Source: an uncultured Merdimonas sp.
Lineage (GTDB): Bacteria > Bacillota > Clostridia > Lachnospirales > Lachnospiraceae
NCBI GenBank assembly: GCA_944375885.1
Contig: CALWBB010000231.1
Location: forward strand, 1 to 52,705
Direction: 5' to 3'
DNA: 52,705 bases
Position numbers and translations under genes: made by a program. Of the stretch, positions 8,792 to 17,567 are shown one piece after another. The notes beneath the pieces were generated by a model. It worked only from the letters and a program-made list of their open reading frames with translations. It searched no databases and was not told where the DNA came from. Within the stretch, counting starts at the first letter, position 1, and each line of letters opens with the position of its first letter.

Positions 8792-10825
8792 TCAAATTTT
8801 AAAAAATTCTCCCATTAACTGATAGCACTCTGGATTCATCCCCATTTTAAACTTCGCTATATCTTCTGTATAAATATAATCAATACCCCCCAAATCAAAT
8901 TTTTCTATTCCATCATTTTTTAAATCAATCGCGATAAAATAGAGTAAAAAATTATTTAAATTATTCTTCCTTCCTTCTTTACTATTCCATCCTATCAAAT
9001 AATGTGCCCATTTATTTTGCTTATATATGATGTCAAATGCAACAATTTCCTCTGATATGTTTAAAATATAATAAATATTCAGTGGTGAATTTTTTTCTTC
9101 AAACAAACTTTTTAAAATATTCTCTGGTATTCCTTTATATCCTTTTGCTTTTTGATCACTCAAATACAATTTAAGAAAATCTTCATACTCTTTATTACAT
9201 TTTTGAACAGTAAAACCTCCTTTCTCCGCCGATTTTAGCTGATTTCTCCATTTACTATTCAATCCTTTTCTTATATCTTCTTCGCTCTGATGCAAATTTA
9301 ATACGCCAGACGAATATCCATGTCTATTCCACCATCTCCATTTGCTTTGTAATATACTTACCACATTGTCTGAAGAAAATGCTAAATTAGGTGCCCAAAA
9401 AAAGGGAATTGGGATCCTCTCTTTCAAGCGATGCAAAACCTCAACTGCATTTTCCACTTTATTATATGGCTCTCTTAACAATGGTCCCCTATTTATACGT
9501 ACTGCTATAGGAATTTTGCATATTGTTTTTATCCATGCTTGAACAAAACCTATGCATGTCTCATCTGGAGTATATATGTTATATTTTTTTACCAATCCTC
9601 CTTCAAATTTTGACTTTATTTTCCCGTATAGCCAATCTTGTGGTATATTGCATAGATCCATATATATGTTTTTCCTATTCTGCTCACTAGTTTCATCACT
9701 CTTTATTTCCTTTAATGTAAGTCTACAAGAGTTTGATTCTGTGAATAATTTACATTTTTTTATTAGTTTACGTATGTTTATGCCTTGATGTATCGGAATT
9801 ACAATATAGTCTTCTGACAATTTTCTCGCCTGCTTATCTTTGGCAGCCACAGGTGAAAGGGATGGCCAATACATCACTAGTATTCCTCTTTTTTCAATTT
9901 CATTTATAACTTTTTGTTTATCTGAACACTTCTTCAAAGAATATACCGCTGTATATGGGCAAGCAGCATTGTTATCTATAACCGGAATTATATCTTTTGA
10001 GATTTTACAAATAATATAATTCATCAACCTCAAATTTTGATTTCGTATATAAGAAACCATTTTCAAGTTTTCATAGGAGTATCCTTTCATTAGTTTAAAA
10101 GAATACTTCGAAATTATTCCTTTATTTTGAGGTTTTTCTTTAATTGTTTCAATATGGACACCTACTTCAAAATGCGTATTACGTCTATATCCCGTACATT
10201 TTTGGAGTATCCTTTTTACTCTCCATGAAACATTAAATGATGAATCAAAACATCCCGCTAATTCTTGTTTTAGACTTTCTCCTATTTTCTTTATATCCTC
10301 TTTTTCACGGTTATAATATATAATTGCTCCATCTGGTAAAGGTAACAGTTTATGTGGACTATAGATTGTAAAATCTGATTTATTTCCAAATTTTCCATAC
10401 TGATATAATACATGTGCACAATCTTCAATCAAAATGCTATTATGCATGTCACAAAACAATCTTGCTCTGCTTGCATCATGATATATACCGAAATAGTGAA
10501 CCAAAAGAAAAACATCCGGTTTATATTCCTGTTCCATATATTTTATTGCATTCCAGTCAGGATCAAGGCAATCGTTAATCGGATAATGTATTACATGTAT
10601 GTTTTCTATCTGAAAAAAGCTCTCTGTGTCACAGCAAAAATATGCGGGAATCCATACTACTATTCGGTCACTTTTATTATATTCCTTACATTTATTTAAT
10701 ATAAAATTTAAAGATTGTCCCGAACATGAAGTAAAAATACATTCTTCTTCCGTCCAAAACGGGGTTATTCCTTGTTTTGTTTTTCCAAATATTTGTCTCC
10801 ATGTTGGTAGTTCTGAACCTGTCAT
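8792..10825 (-). CDS. fusion: DegT/DnrJ-like PLP-fold domain plus FemAB/GNAT-like acyltransferase domain
   Basis: 677 residues. The first ~365 resemble a PLP aminotransferase of the DegT/DnrJ/EryC1 type: an acidic IEDCAH motif (Asp135) and SPHKLLPLPDG with the candidate Schiff-base Lys159. The last ~300 look like a FemAB/FemX peptidoglycan-bridge or BioF2-like GNAT domain: KWRNQLKSAEKGGFTV, then a FDLGG segment near the end. A plausible role is to make an amino-sugar and transfer an aminoacyl or acyl group onto it, but this is inference. The open frame starts at a TTG; ATG 10825 follows GAGGAAAAACG and was preferred. No sign of a frameshift between the halves. Confidence 0.78.
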   Translation of the reverse strand: MTGSELPTWRQIFGKTKQGITPFWTEEECIFTSCSGQSLNFILNKCKEYNKSDRIVVWIPAYFCCDTESFFQIENIHVIHYPINDCLDPDWNAIKYMEQEYKPDVFLLVHYFGIYHDASRARLFCDMHNSILIEDCAHVLYQYGKFGNKSDFTIYSPHKLLPLPDGAIIYYNREKEDIKKIGESLKQELAGCFDSSFNVSWRVKRILQKCTGYRRNTHFEVGVHIETIKEKPQNKGIISKYSFKLMKGYSYENLKMVSYIRNQNLRLMNYIICKISKDIIPVIDNNAACPYTAVYSLKKCSDKQKVINEIEKRGILVMYWPSLSPVAAKDKQARKLSEDYIVIPIHQGINIRKLIKKCKLFTESNSCRLTLKEIKSDETSEQNRKNIYMDLCNIPQDWLYGKIKSKFEGGLVKKYNIYTPDETCIGFVQAWIKTICKIPIAVRINRGPLLREPYNKVENAVEVLHRLKERIPIPFFWAPNLAFSSDNVVSILQSKWRWWNRHGYSSGVLNLHQSEEDIRKGLNSKWRNQLKSAEKGGFTVQKCNKEYEDFLKLYLSDQKAKGYKGIPENILKSLFEEKNSPLNIYYILNISEEIVAFDIIYKQNKWAHYLIGWNSKEGRKNNLNNFLLYFIAIDLKNDGIEKFDLGGIDYIYTEDIAKFKMGMNPECYQLMGEFFKI

Positions 10826-10844
10826 CGTTTTTCCTCTTCTATAA

Positions 10845-11615
10845 TTATTTTGCAATTAAATCTATAGTTTTACTCAATTTTATATATCCTTCATTTTCTT
10901 TTTTTTTCAGATACTTACAAAAGCCAAAAAAACTGTCAAAATCATAACTCCAAAAATCATTGTAAAAACATTCATTTTTTTTCTTAATGCTATGAAACAT
11001 AAAAATGAGAGATTTATCTTTTTTAATTGCTTTATTAATTATGAATTCTAACTCTTTTAACGTTGTATTTTTCAAAACAGGAACACTATACAAAACAAAC
11101 GTATCTGTTTCATTCAGCATAGTATCTTTATAAATCCAACTAAACATTTGAGGAATATGCATAAATCCATTAATTTTACGCATACATTTTCTTAAAAATT
11201 GAAAGTCTTTTAATCTATCACCTGTTCTAACATAAATAATGCCATGGCGCTGCAATTCCTGTTTCATTTTTTGAATATCACTTTTTTTTAATTCAGAATG
11301 CGGGCTAGCAATTCCTATTTTTCCAATTCCACACCATTTACGTAATTCATCAACACCTTGAATAAAGCCATCTAATTGATTGTTATGAAATTTGCCATGA
11401 CCTGCAATTTCTACCATTGACGACTCAGATAGTTCTATAACTTCTTTTTTCGACATAGAACTATCTTTACATGGCATTTCCCCAAATTCATTATTTTTGA
11501 CATATTCAGTTGTTATGTTAAATGTTCCTGGAATTCGAAGAGGTTCCAAAACTTCACGAACAATTCGATAATTATCTTTTCTCCCATCATCAAAGGATAA
11601 TATAATATTAGGCAT
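10845..11615 (-). CDS. polysaccharide deacetylase (NodB homology domain)
   Basis: 256 residues. The catalytic-base motif appears immediately (ILSFDDGRKDN, TFDDG equivalent), followed by the metal-binding HxxxH equivalent GHGKFHNN, and ASPHSE where the family usually has an R/P-rich motif. These enzymes remove N- or O-acetyl groups from polysaccharide with a divalent metal. No signal peptide is present, so it would act on a cytoplasmic lipid-linked or soluble precursor. GTG at 11627 opens the frame, but ATG 11615 has GAGGAG four bases upstream. It lies between the two GT2-side genes in the operon. Confidence 0.85.
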   Translation of the reverse strand: MPNIILSFDDGRKDNYRIVREVLEPLRIPGTFNITTEYVKNNEFGEMPCKDSSMSKKEVIELSESSMVEIAGHGKFHNNQLDGFIQGVDELRKWCGIGKIGIASPHSELKKSDIQKMKQELQRHGIIYVRTGDRLKDFQFLRKCMRKINGFMHIPQMFSWIYKDTMLNETDTFVLYSVPVLKNTTLKELEFIINKAIKKDKSLIFMFHSIKKKNECFYNDFWSYDFDSFFGFCKYLKKKENEGYIKLSKTIDLIAK

Positions 11616-11623
11616 TTGACTCC

Positions 11624-12646
11624 TCACACACTAATTCTAGATATTTTAAAAAAACGAATTTTCTTAATTCCTATAATTATCTTGGCAAATCTGTCTATTT
11701 GCGTAGCTTGTTTATTTTTTGCAATGTAATATAAAACATTTTCAGTTATGCCTTGAGGTTGCATTTTTTCAATAGCTTTTATAACTTCTGTACAGCTTAA
11801 ATTGGAATTTATTTTATCTAATCTTTCACTTCTTCTCTTTCCATACTCCACTTCTTGAATTGCAGCAGCAAATAACAACTTAATATACAAATAATATACA
11901 ATATCTTTGTTTAAATTGTTTTTTATTAGGTATTTTTCAAACAAATCAATTGTTTTTTTTCTTCTGTCAAATAATTTCTCTCTATATTTTTTAGTTAATA
12001 TGCTATTATAAGTGTAATATTTATAAAAAATTTCAGGAATCCAAAGAGCATTGTTCACACTCTCCAAATATGTCAAATTAAAGAATAAATCTTCTGACAA
12101 ATCAAGTTTTTCATCAAATTTTATATTTTTCTCTTTAATAATTGATAAACGATATATTTTCCCCACGGGACTATTTAGACCGCTGGATAATATACAAAAA
12201 AAATTATTAAAAATTTCTGTTCTTGTTGCATAGAATGATATATTTTTGCATGTTTCAAAATGAACATTTTTATTTTTTTCTACTCTACATAATCCAGACT
12301 TGACTAAATCAGCATTATAGAGTTTCTGATATTTCATTAATGTCTTAATCATATTAGGAAGAACTATGTCATCTGCATCTACAAACATAACAAACTCCCC
12401 TTTTGCTAAAGAAATTCCTTTATTGCGCGCTGCACTAACTCCCTGGTTACTTTGGTGAACTGCAATTACATTTGTTTTTTTCTTTGACATTAAATTTGCT
12501 ATCTCCCACGTTGCATCTTTAGAACCATCATCGACAATAATAATCTCTTTTTTGGGATAGTCTTGATTATCAATCGAATCAATACAGTCTTGTAAAGTTT
12601 TTTCAGCATTATATGCCGGCACAATTATCGAAACTTTTTTTCCCAT
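11624..12646 (-). CDS. glycosyltransferase family 2
   Basis: About 340 residues starting MGKKVSIIVPAYNAEKTL with the GT-A signatures EIIIVDDGSKDATWEI and MFVDADDIVLP (DxD equivalent). LSEDLFFNLTYLE is the acceptor-side acid motif. The longer frame starts at 12679 without a ribosome site; ATG 12646 puts the family's usual N-terminus at the start. Very AT-rich like the genes to its left. It is separated from the GT4 gene by an approximately 140-base gap with no recognisable gene, the largest gap in this locus. The sugar specificity is unknown. Confidence 0.88.
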   Translation of the reverse strand: MGKKVSIIVPAYNAEKTLQDCIDSIDNQDYPKKEIIIVDDGSKDATWEIANLMSKKKTNVIAVHQSNQGVSAARNKGISLAKGEFVMFVDADDIVLPNMIKTLMKYQKLYNADLVKSGLCRVEKNKNVHFETCKNISFYATRTEIFNNFFCILSSGLNSPVGKIYRLSIIKEKNIKFDEKLDLSEDLFFNLTYLESVNNALWIPEIFYKYYTYNSILTKKYREKLFDRRKKTIDLFEKYLIKNNLNKDIVYYLYIKLLFAAAIQEVEYGKRRSERLDKINSNLSCTEVIKAIEKMQPQGITENVLYYIAKNKQATQIDRFAKIIIGIKKIRFFKISRISV

Positions 12647-12787
12647 AATCTTCTCTTCTCGACTGGTAAAACATTCCATAATAAAATCACAAATTATTGG
12701 ATTTCTCAGAAATATTGTGATAGTTTTTCAAGTGTCCTGATTCACCTAACCTACAGTTACTATTTATACCTTCTTGCATATTACCTT

Positions 12788-13957
12788 TCATGATATATCT
12801 GTCAAACAATATATTTGATGCATTTTTCTAGTTATTTTTGTAATATCAAATCTTTTAATTATCTCTATGTTACAATTTCCTAAAATATATCTTTCGGACT
12901 TATTTTCCATTAATCTACATGTTTTTTCAAAAAATTTATTTTCAAAATCAGCAAGAACAATTATCCGTCCTCCTTGACCATTCTTTATTAAATCCACATT
13001 TCCCCGAATCTTCGACACCACACACGGCAGCCCACATGCCATTGCCTCCATCAATGCCACAGATAGCCCTTCTCTCTTTGACGGAAACACAAATACATCG
13101 GCGCTCTTGCATATCTCAATGACATCTGTCCGAAAGCCCAATAAAAAAAGTTGGTTTCTTACTCCCAACTTCACTGCCAATTCTTCCAGGTATTCTTTTA
13201 ACGGACCTTTTCCGCATATCGCATATTTAATTTTAGGATTTTTTAATTCTGCCAACGCCCTGATTACCACTTCATGGTTTTTATTCTTGTTTAGTTCGCC
13301 TACAGACAGAAATAAAAAATCATCTTTTCCAATTCCCAGTTCCCTCCGTTTTGCTTCCCTATCCACCTGGACGGCCTGTATCTTCTCTACATCTATCCCT
13401 ACGCCTGGGACATATTCTATTCTCTTGGCGTGGAACTTTTCTTTTGCCCTCTTATAATCTTCTTTGTTAATCGTAATGAGAATATCTGTATACCTGGACA
13501 GCCATTTTTCCACCGGATAATACAAAATCCAGTTCAGTAGCGGCGCTCCTTTATAAAAGTGAAATCCATGGGCAGTGTAGATCACTTTTGTCCCCTTGCC
13601 TGCTTTTTTCGCTGCCAGCCTGGCAATCATCCCTGCCACAGGCGTGTGGCAATGCAGGCCTGCGTATTTTTCTTTCTGAATCAATTTTTTTAATTCAAGA
13701 TAAGACTTTATCAGTTTAGGGACATCATATGGTGTTCTTGCGTATTCTACCTGAATTTTTTTCACATGTAGATTTGAAAGCTGCTGTTCAAATTCCCGCA
13801 CTCGCTTCTCTGTCCAAACGCTCCTGTCTTTAAAGTTGCAAGCCACATGGACTTCATATCCCAGATCCAGAAGCAACTTGATATTATTCATATTGAACTG
13901 CCCTATCATAGATGGCACAGTTGCAGTCATCAGAAATTTTTCCTTCATACTTTGCAT
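12788..13957 (-). CDS. glycosyltransferase family 4 (EpsD/CapM-like)
   Basis: 389 residues. The N-terminus (FLMTATVPSMIGQFNMNNI) and the YAGLHCHTPVAG segment resemble EpsD-type transferases that add the second sugar. The C-terminal donor site reads VFVFPSKREGLSVALMEAMACGLP, with E-x7-E. The start is ATG 13957; ATG 13948 (ATGA overlap with the upstream stop) is equally possible. Base composition changes across this gene: the upstream part is GC-balanced like the pgl genes, while the 3' end is AT-rich like everything to the left. It may therefore mark the border between the conserved core and the variable cassette. Confidence 0.9.
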   Translation of the reverse strand: MQSMKEKFLMTATVPSMIGQFNMNNIKLLLDLGYEVHVACNFKDRSVWTEKRVREFEQQLSNLHVKKIQVEYARTPYDVPKLIKSYLELKKLIQKEKYAGLHCHTPVAGMIARLAAKKAGKGTKVIYTAHGFHFYKGAPLLNWILYYPVEKWLSRYTDILITINKEDYKRAKEKFHAKRIEYVPGVGIDVEKIQAVQVDREAKRRELGIGKDDFLFLSVGELNKNKNHEVVIRALAELKNPKIKYAICGKGPLKEYLEELAVKLGVRNQLFLLGFRTDVIEICKSADVFVFPSKREGLSVALMEAMACGLPCVVSKIRGNVDLIKNGQGGRIIVLADFENKFFEKTCRLMENKSERYILGNCNIEIIKRFDITKITRKMHQIYCLTDIS

Positions 13958-14589
13958 AAGCAGTTCTCTTCTTCTTTCTCCAGCCTTTTTACGGGTACGC
14001 CCGCATAGGTTCCTGGTTTCTCAATATCTCTTACCACCACCCCGCCTGCACCTATCATACAATCTTCACAGATCACAACATTATTGCTGACGGATGCCCC
14101 TATCCCGATCCAGGAACGCCTGCCTATATGGACGCTTCCAGCCAATTTCGCGCCCACAGAAACATGGACAAAATCTTCTATTACATTGTCATGCTCTACA
14201 ACAGCTCCTGAATTGATAATACAATGCCTTCCTATCGTAGTCCCGGGATTAATCACTACATTTGCCATAATTACAGTGCCCTCGCCAACTGTTGTCCCAG
14301 TTTCTGAAATCACTGCCGACGGATGAACTGCAGTGTACCATTTTATTCCCTGGATTTTCGCTGCCAACCGTTCCCGCACCCTTGCATTTCCTATCGCGAT
14401 TATATAACTGGCTTCAGGTACCCTCGTAAACTCTGCTGTTGTTCCCAGTACTGGAAATCCAGAAAAACTGCTGCCACAGTTTGGATTATCATCTAGGAAT
14501 CCTACCACCCTGTCCCTGGAACGGCACACAATATCTGCTACTACTTTTCCATGGCCTCCCGCGCCAATAATAATTACAGGCTCATTCAT
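13945..14589 (-). CDS. PglD/NeuD-family sugar O/N-acetyltransferase (left-handed beta helix)
   Basis: 214 residues. The N-terminal small Rossmann-like domain (VIIIGAGGHGKVVADIV) binds UDP-sugar, and the C-terminal hexapeptide repeats (GTTVGEGTVIMANVVINPG and following) form the acetyl-CoA-binding beta helix. This architecture matches PglD, which N-acetylates UDP-4-amino-4,6-dideoxy-GlcNAc, and NeuD-type sialic-acid-locus proteins. With PglE- and PglC-like genes immediately upstream, bacillosamine-type chemistry is the best reading. It overlaps the GT4 gene and lies 7 bases after the sugar transferase gene. Confidence 0.88.
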   Translation of the reverse strand: MNEPVIIIGAGGHGKVVADIVCRSRDRVVGFLDDNPNCGSSFSGFPVLGTTAEFTRVPEASYIIAIGNARVRERLAAKIQGIKWYTAVHPSAVISETGTTVGEGTVIMANVVINPGTTIGRHCIINSGAVVEHDNVIEDFVHVSVGAKLAGSVHIGRRSWIGIGASVSNNVVICEDCMIGAGGVVVRDIEKPGTYAGVPVKRLEKEEENCLCKV

Positions 14590-14596
14590 TCTGCCG

Positions 14597-15271
14597 TCAC
14601 TCCTTCTCCTGTGTCCCCTGGAACTCCTCCATCGTCGCCGATGTCCCCGAAGAGATCCCCTCCCTTTTTAAAACCACAGCAGCCGTATCCAGCAGGATCT
14701 TCAAATCCCCCAGGAAAGTGATATGCTGCACATACCACACATCCATCTCTAACTTCTTCTCCCAGGATACCTGGTTCCTCCCATGTACCTGCGCATACCC
14801 TGTCAGGCCTGGCCGCACATCATGCCGATGACGCTGGAAGGAATTATAAAGGGGAAGATATTTTACCAGAAGCGGCCTCGGTCCTATCAAACTCATATCC
14901 CCTTTGAAGATATTCCACAGTTCTGGCAATTCATCCAGGCTTGTACTCCTGAGGAATTTCCCGTAAGCAGTAAGCCTCTGTTCATCTGGCAGAAGGTTTC
15001 CATCCTTATCCTTCTTATTTGTCATAGTCCGGAATTTGATCAGGTTGAAAATCTTTTCATCCTTCCCCGGACGCTGCTGCATAAAAAAAGGGTTTCCCTT
15101 CATTTCCGCGGCCCCCACTATAATAAGGAAAATAAAAAACGGGGAAAGTACTATCAGTCCCATCAAGGCCGCAAAGACGTCCAGATACCGCTTTACATAT
15201 TTTGCGTAAAGCCCATAACGGGGTTTTACAAATCTATGCTGCTGAACCGTTATATTTTTTCCGCTATTCAT
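14597..15271 (-). CDS. PglC-like undecaprenyl-phosphate phosphosugar transferase (small PGT)
   Basis: 224 residues, the size of monotopic phosphoglycosyl transferases. It has one re-entrant membrane helix (residues ~28-52, DVFAALMGLIVLSPFF), the FNLIKFRTM basic segment, STSLDELPELWNI with the catalytic Asp-Glu dyad, and the MSLIGPRPLL and RPGLTGYAQ motifs. It transfers a phosphosugar (likely N,N'-diacetylbacillosamine-1-phosphate) to undecaprenyl phosphate and so starts the repeat unit. It lies 3 bases after the aminotransferase gene. The ribosome site is weak, which suggests translational coupling. Confidence 0.93.
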   Translation of the reverse strand: MNSGKNITVQQHRFVKPRYGLYAKYVKRYLDVFAALMGLIVLSPFFIFLIIVGAAEMKGNPFFMQQRPGKDEKIFNLIKFRTMTNKKDKDGNLLPDEQRLTAYGKFLRSTSLDELPELWNIFKGDMSLIGPRPLLVKYLPLYNSFQRHRHDVRPGLTGYAQVHGRNQVSWEKKLEMDVWYVQHITFLGDLKILLDTAAVVLKREGISSGTSATMEEFQGTQEKE

Positions 15272-15274
15272 CGG

Positions 15275-16543
<1,269 letters not shown>

Positions 16544-16592
16544 TTGAAATTACTTCCTTTGTTTCTTCCTTTAATTCTTTCTTTAATACTTG

Positions 16593-17114
16593 CTACTCTT
16601 TCCTTACAATCTCCAGCCCTACCTGCAGCTCTACCGTCCTCCCGAACAGCTCCACGGTAAGCCAGGCCAGCCGTTTATGCCGGTCGATCCGGCTGATCTT
16701 TCCTTCCAGTCCTTTTAGGGGGCCGCTTATGACGGTTACGCTGTCGCCCTGGATGTACCCTTCTGAGAATTTCATCAGGCGCTCTTTCCCGGACAGCGCT
16801 TCCACCGCCGCGATATCTTCTTCTGTCATGGGCGTCCATTTCTCGCCTGTGCCCAGAAGCTTGGTAAGCTGCGGCACACGCTTTAGCGCCTGGTACAGTT
16901 CCTTTGGCCTGGAACTGATGACAAAAAGATAGCCCGGGAACAAAAGCCCTGTCTCCAGATGCCACTTCCCCAGGTATTTCTTTTTCCGCTCCATGCGCGG
17001 CGCAAAAATCTCATCAAAATATTCCTGCACCTGGTACTTTCCGGCCTCTTCCATGATCTGTTCTTCCCGGCCCGTCTGTACCTGGATGACATACCACCTG
17101 GCTTCTGTGCCCAT
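16593..17114 (-). CDS. loaP: LoaP processive antiterminator (NusG paralogue)
   Basis: 173 residues. NusG N-terminal domain with RWYVIQVQTGREEQI, LLFPGYLFV and QLTKLLG, and a C-terminal KOW motif (GDSVTVISGPLKGLEGKI). LoaP joins the elongation complex and lets RNA polymerase read long polysaccharide or antibiotic operons in Firmicutes; it recognises a hairpin in the leader RNA (known for the family). The longer frame begins at 17270, but ATG 17114 is preceded by AGAGGTG and begins the conserved domain. As first gene of the locus it should control all downstream capsule genes. A structured leader and a promoter lie immediately upstream. Confidence 0.92.
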   Translation of the reverse strand: MGTEARWYVIQVQTGREEQIMEEAGKYQVQEYFDEIFAPRMERKKKYLGKWHLETGLLFPGYLFVISSRPKELYQALKRVPQLTKLLGTGEKWTPMTEEDIAAVEALSGKERLMKFSEGYIQGDSVTVISGPLKGLEGKISRIDRHKRLAWLTVELFGRTVELQVGLEIVRKE

Positions 17115-17268
17115 GGCCGCACCTCTTTTCCGCTTCCTTTCCCGCAAAAAGGATAGGCTTCGCCACTCCGCGCTTTGCCCGGATTCCTTTTTTGCAGGAT
17201 GGCCGCCCTTGTCCGGAACGCGGCAAAGCGACGATCCCGGAGTCCAGGTTTTTGAAATGGACTGTTCC
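17115..17268 (-). promoter_or_regulatory. loaP leader RNA with competing long-range pairings
   Basis: The ~154-base untranslated leader can pair CGCTTTGCC (about 17225-17233) with GGCAAAGCG downstream, nine perfect pairs. A neighbouring GCAAAAAAGGA can pair with TCCTTTTTGC nearer the start codon. UCCGG/CCGGA and GUCCA/UGGAC hairpins lie further 5'. LoaP operons usually carry a recognition hairpin here; which element is used cannot be decided by eye. Confidence 0.5.
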
Positions 17269-17274
17269 AAATGG

Positions 17275-17303
17275 AATATAAAAAATTAAATATTCTATAC
17301 CAA
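17275..17303 (-). promoter_or_regulatory. probable promoter of the loaP-capsule operon
   Basis: TTGGTA, 17-base spacer, TATATT on the minus strand; predicted start near 17268. The sequence is AT-rich and directly abuts the GC-rich structured element to its 5' side. Confidence 0.6.
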
Positions 17304-17407
17304 AGCTCCTCGTGTCCGAGGGTCTCCTGCTGCCGCGGCTCCTGCGGAGAACCGAAGTACCTCCGCCCTGCCCCACTTTCGCAGGAGCTTTCACCCGTCT
17401 TTCGGGT
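17304..17407 (-). ncRNA. structured GC-rich element between the TnpB-like gene and loaP (candidate guide-RNA scaffold or LoaP leader)
   Basis: On the minus strand three hairpins follow each other: ACCCG/CGGGU (17393-17407); an 8-bp outer stem GCUCCUGC/GCAGGAGC (17338-17345 with 17381-17388) enclosing a C(UUCG)G-capped hairpin; and CCUCG/CGAGG (17308-17321). TnpB-family effectors normally have a structured RNA scaffold just 3' of their gene, with the guide after it; position and orientation fit that. A LoaP-recognition hairpin in a longer leader is the alternative. Transcription is inferred. Confidence 0.5.
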
Positions 17408-17467
17408 ATCGGCCCGCTTCAAGACCAAAGATTTATCTTCACGCCGGGGAAACCCTGGCGCTGCAAA

Positions 17468-17567
17468 CTGCCGTATGCCTGTCACAGACTGTATGCCTGC
17501 CGATCTGTCCTGACTGCCAAACCATATGTCTGTCAAATCATATATCTGTTAAGCCGTACATCTGCCA
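17468..17567 (-). repeat. degenerate 16-bp tandem repeats spanning the TnpB-like stop codon
   Basis: Read on the plus strand, successive units are agccgtacatctgcca (17552-17567), aatcatatatctgtta (17536-17551) and aaccatatgtctgtca (17520-17535), followed by more divergent 17-18-base units down to ctgccgtatgcctgtca (17468-17484). The first unit encodes the last residues and the second holds the stop of the TnpB-like gene. No spacers, so not CRISPR. Confidence 0.7.

Noticed and set aside
16883-17536. Minus-strand open frame of 217 codons overlapping the loaP leader and loaP in another frame
   Set aside because: It crosses the structured element and the promoter, encodes Arg/Gly-rich sequence, and conflicts with the clear LoaP frame.
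17468-17567. CRISPR array
   Set aside because: The repeats are adjacent, degenerate and without unique spacers; no cas genes nearby.
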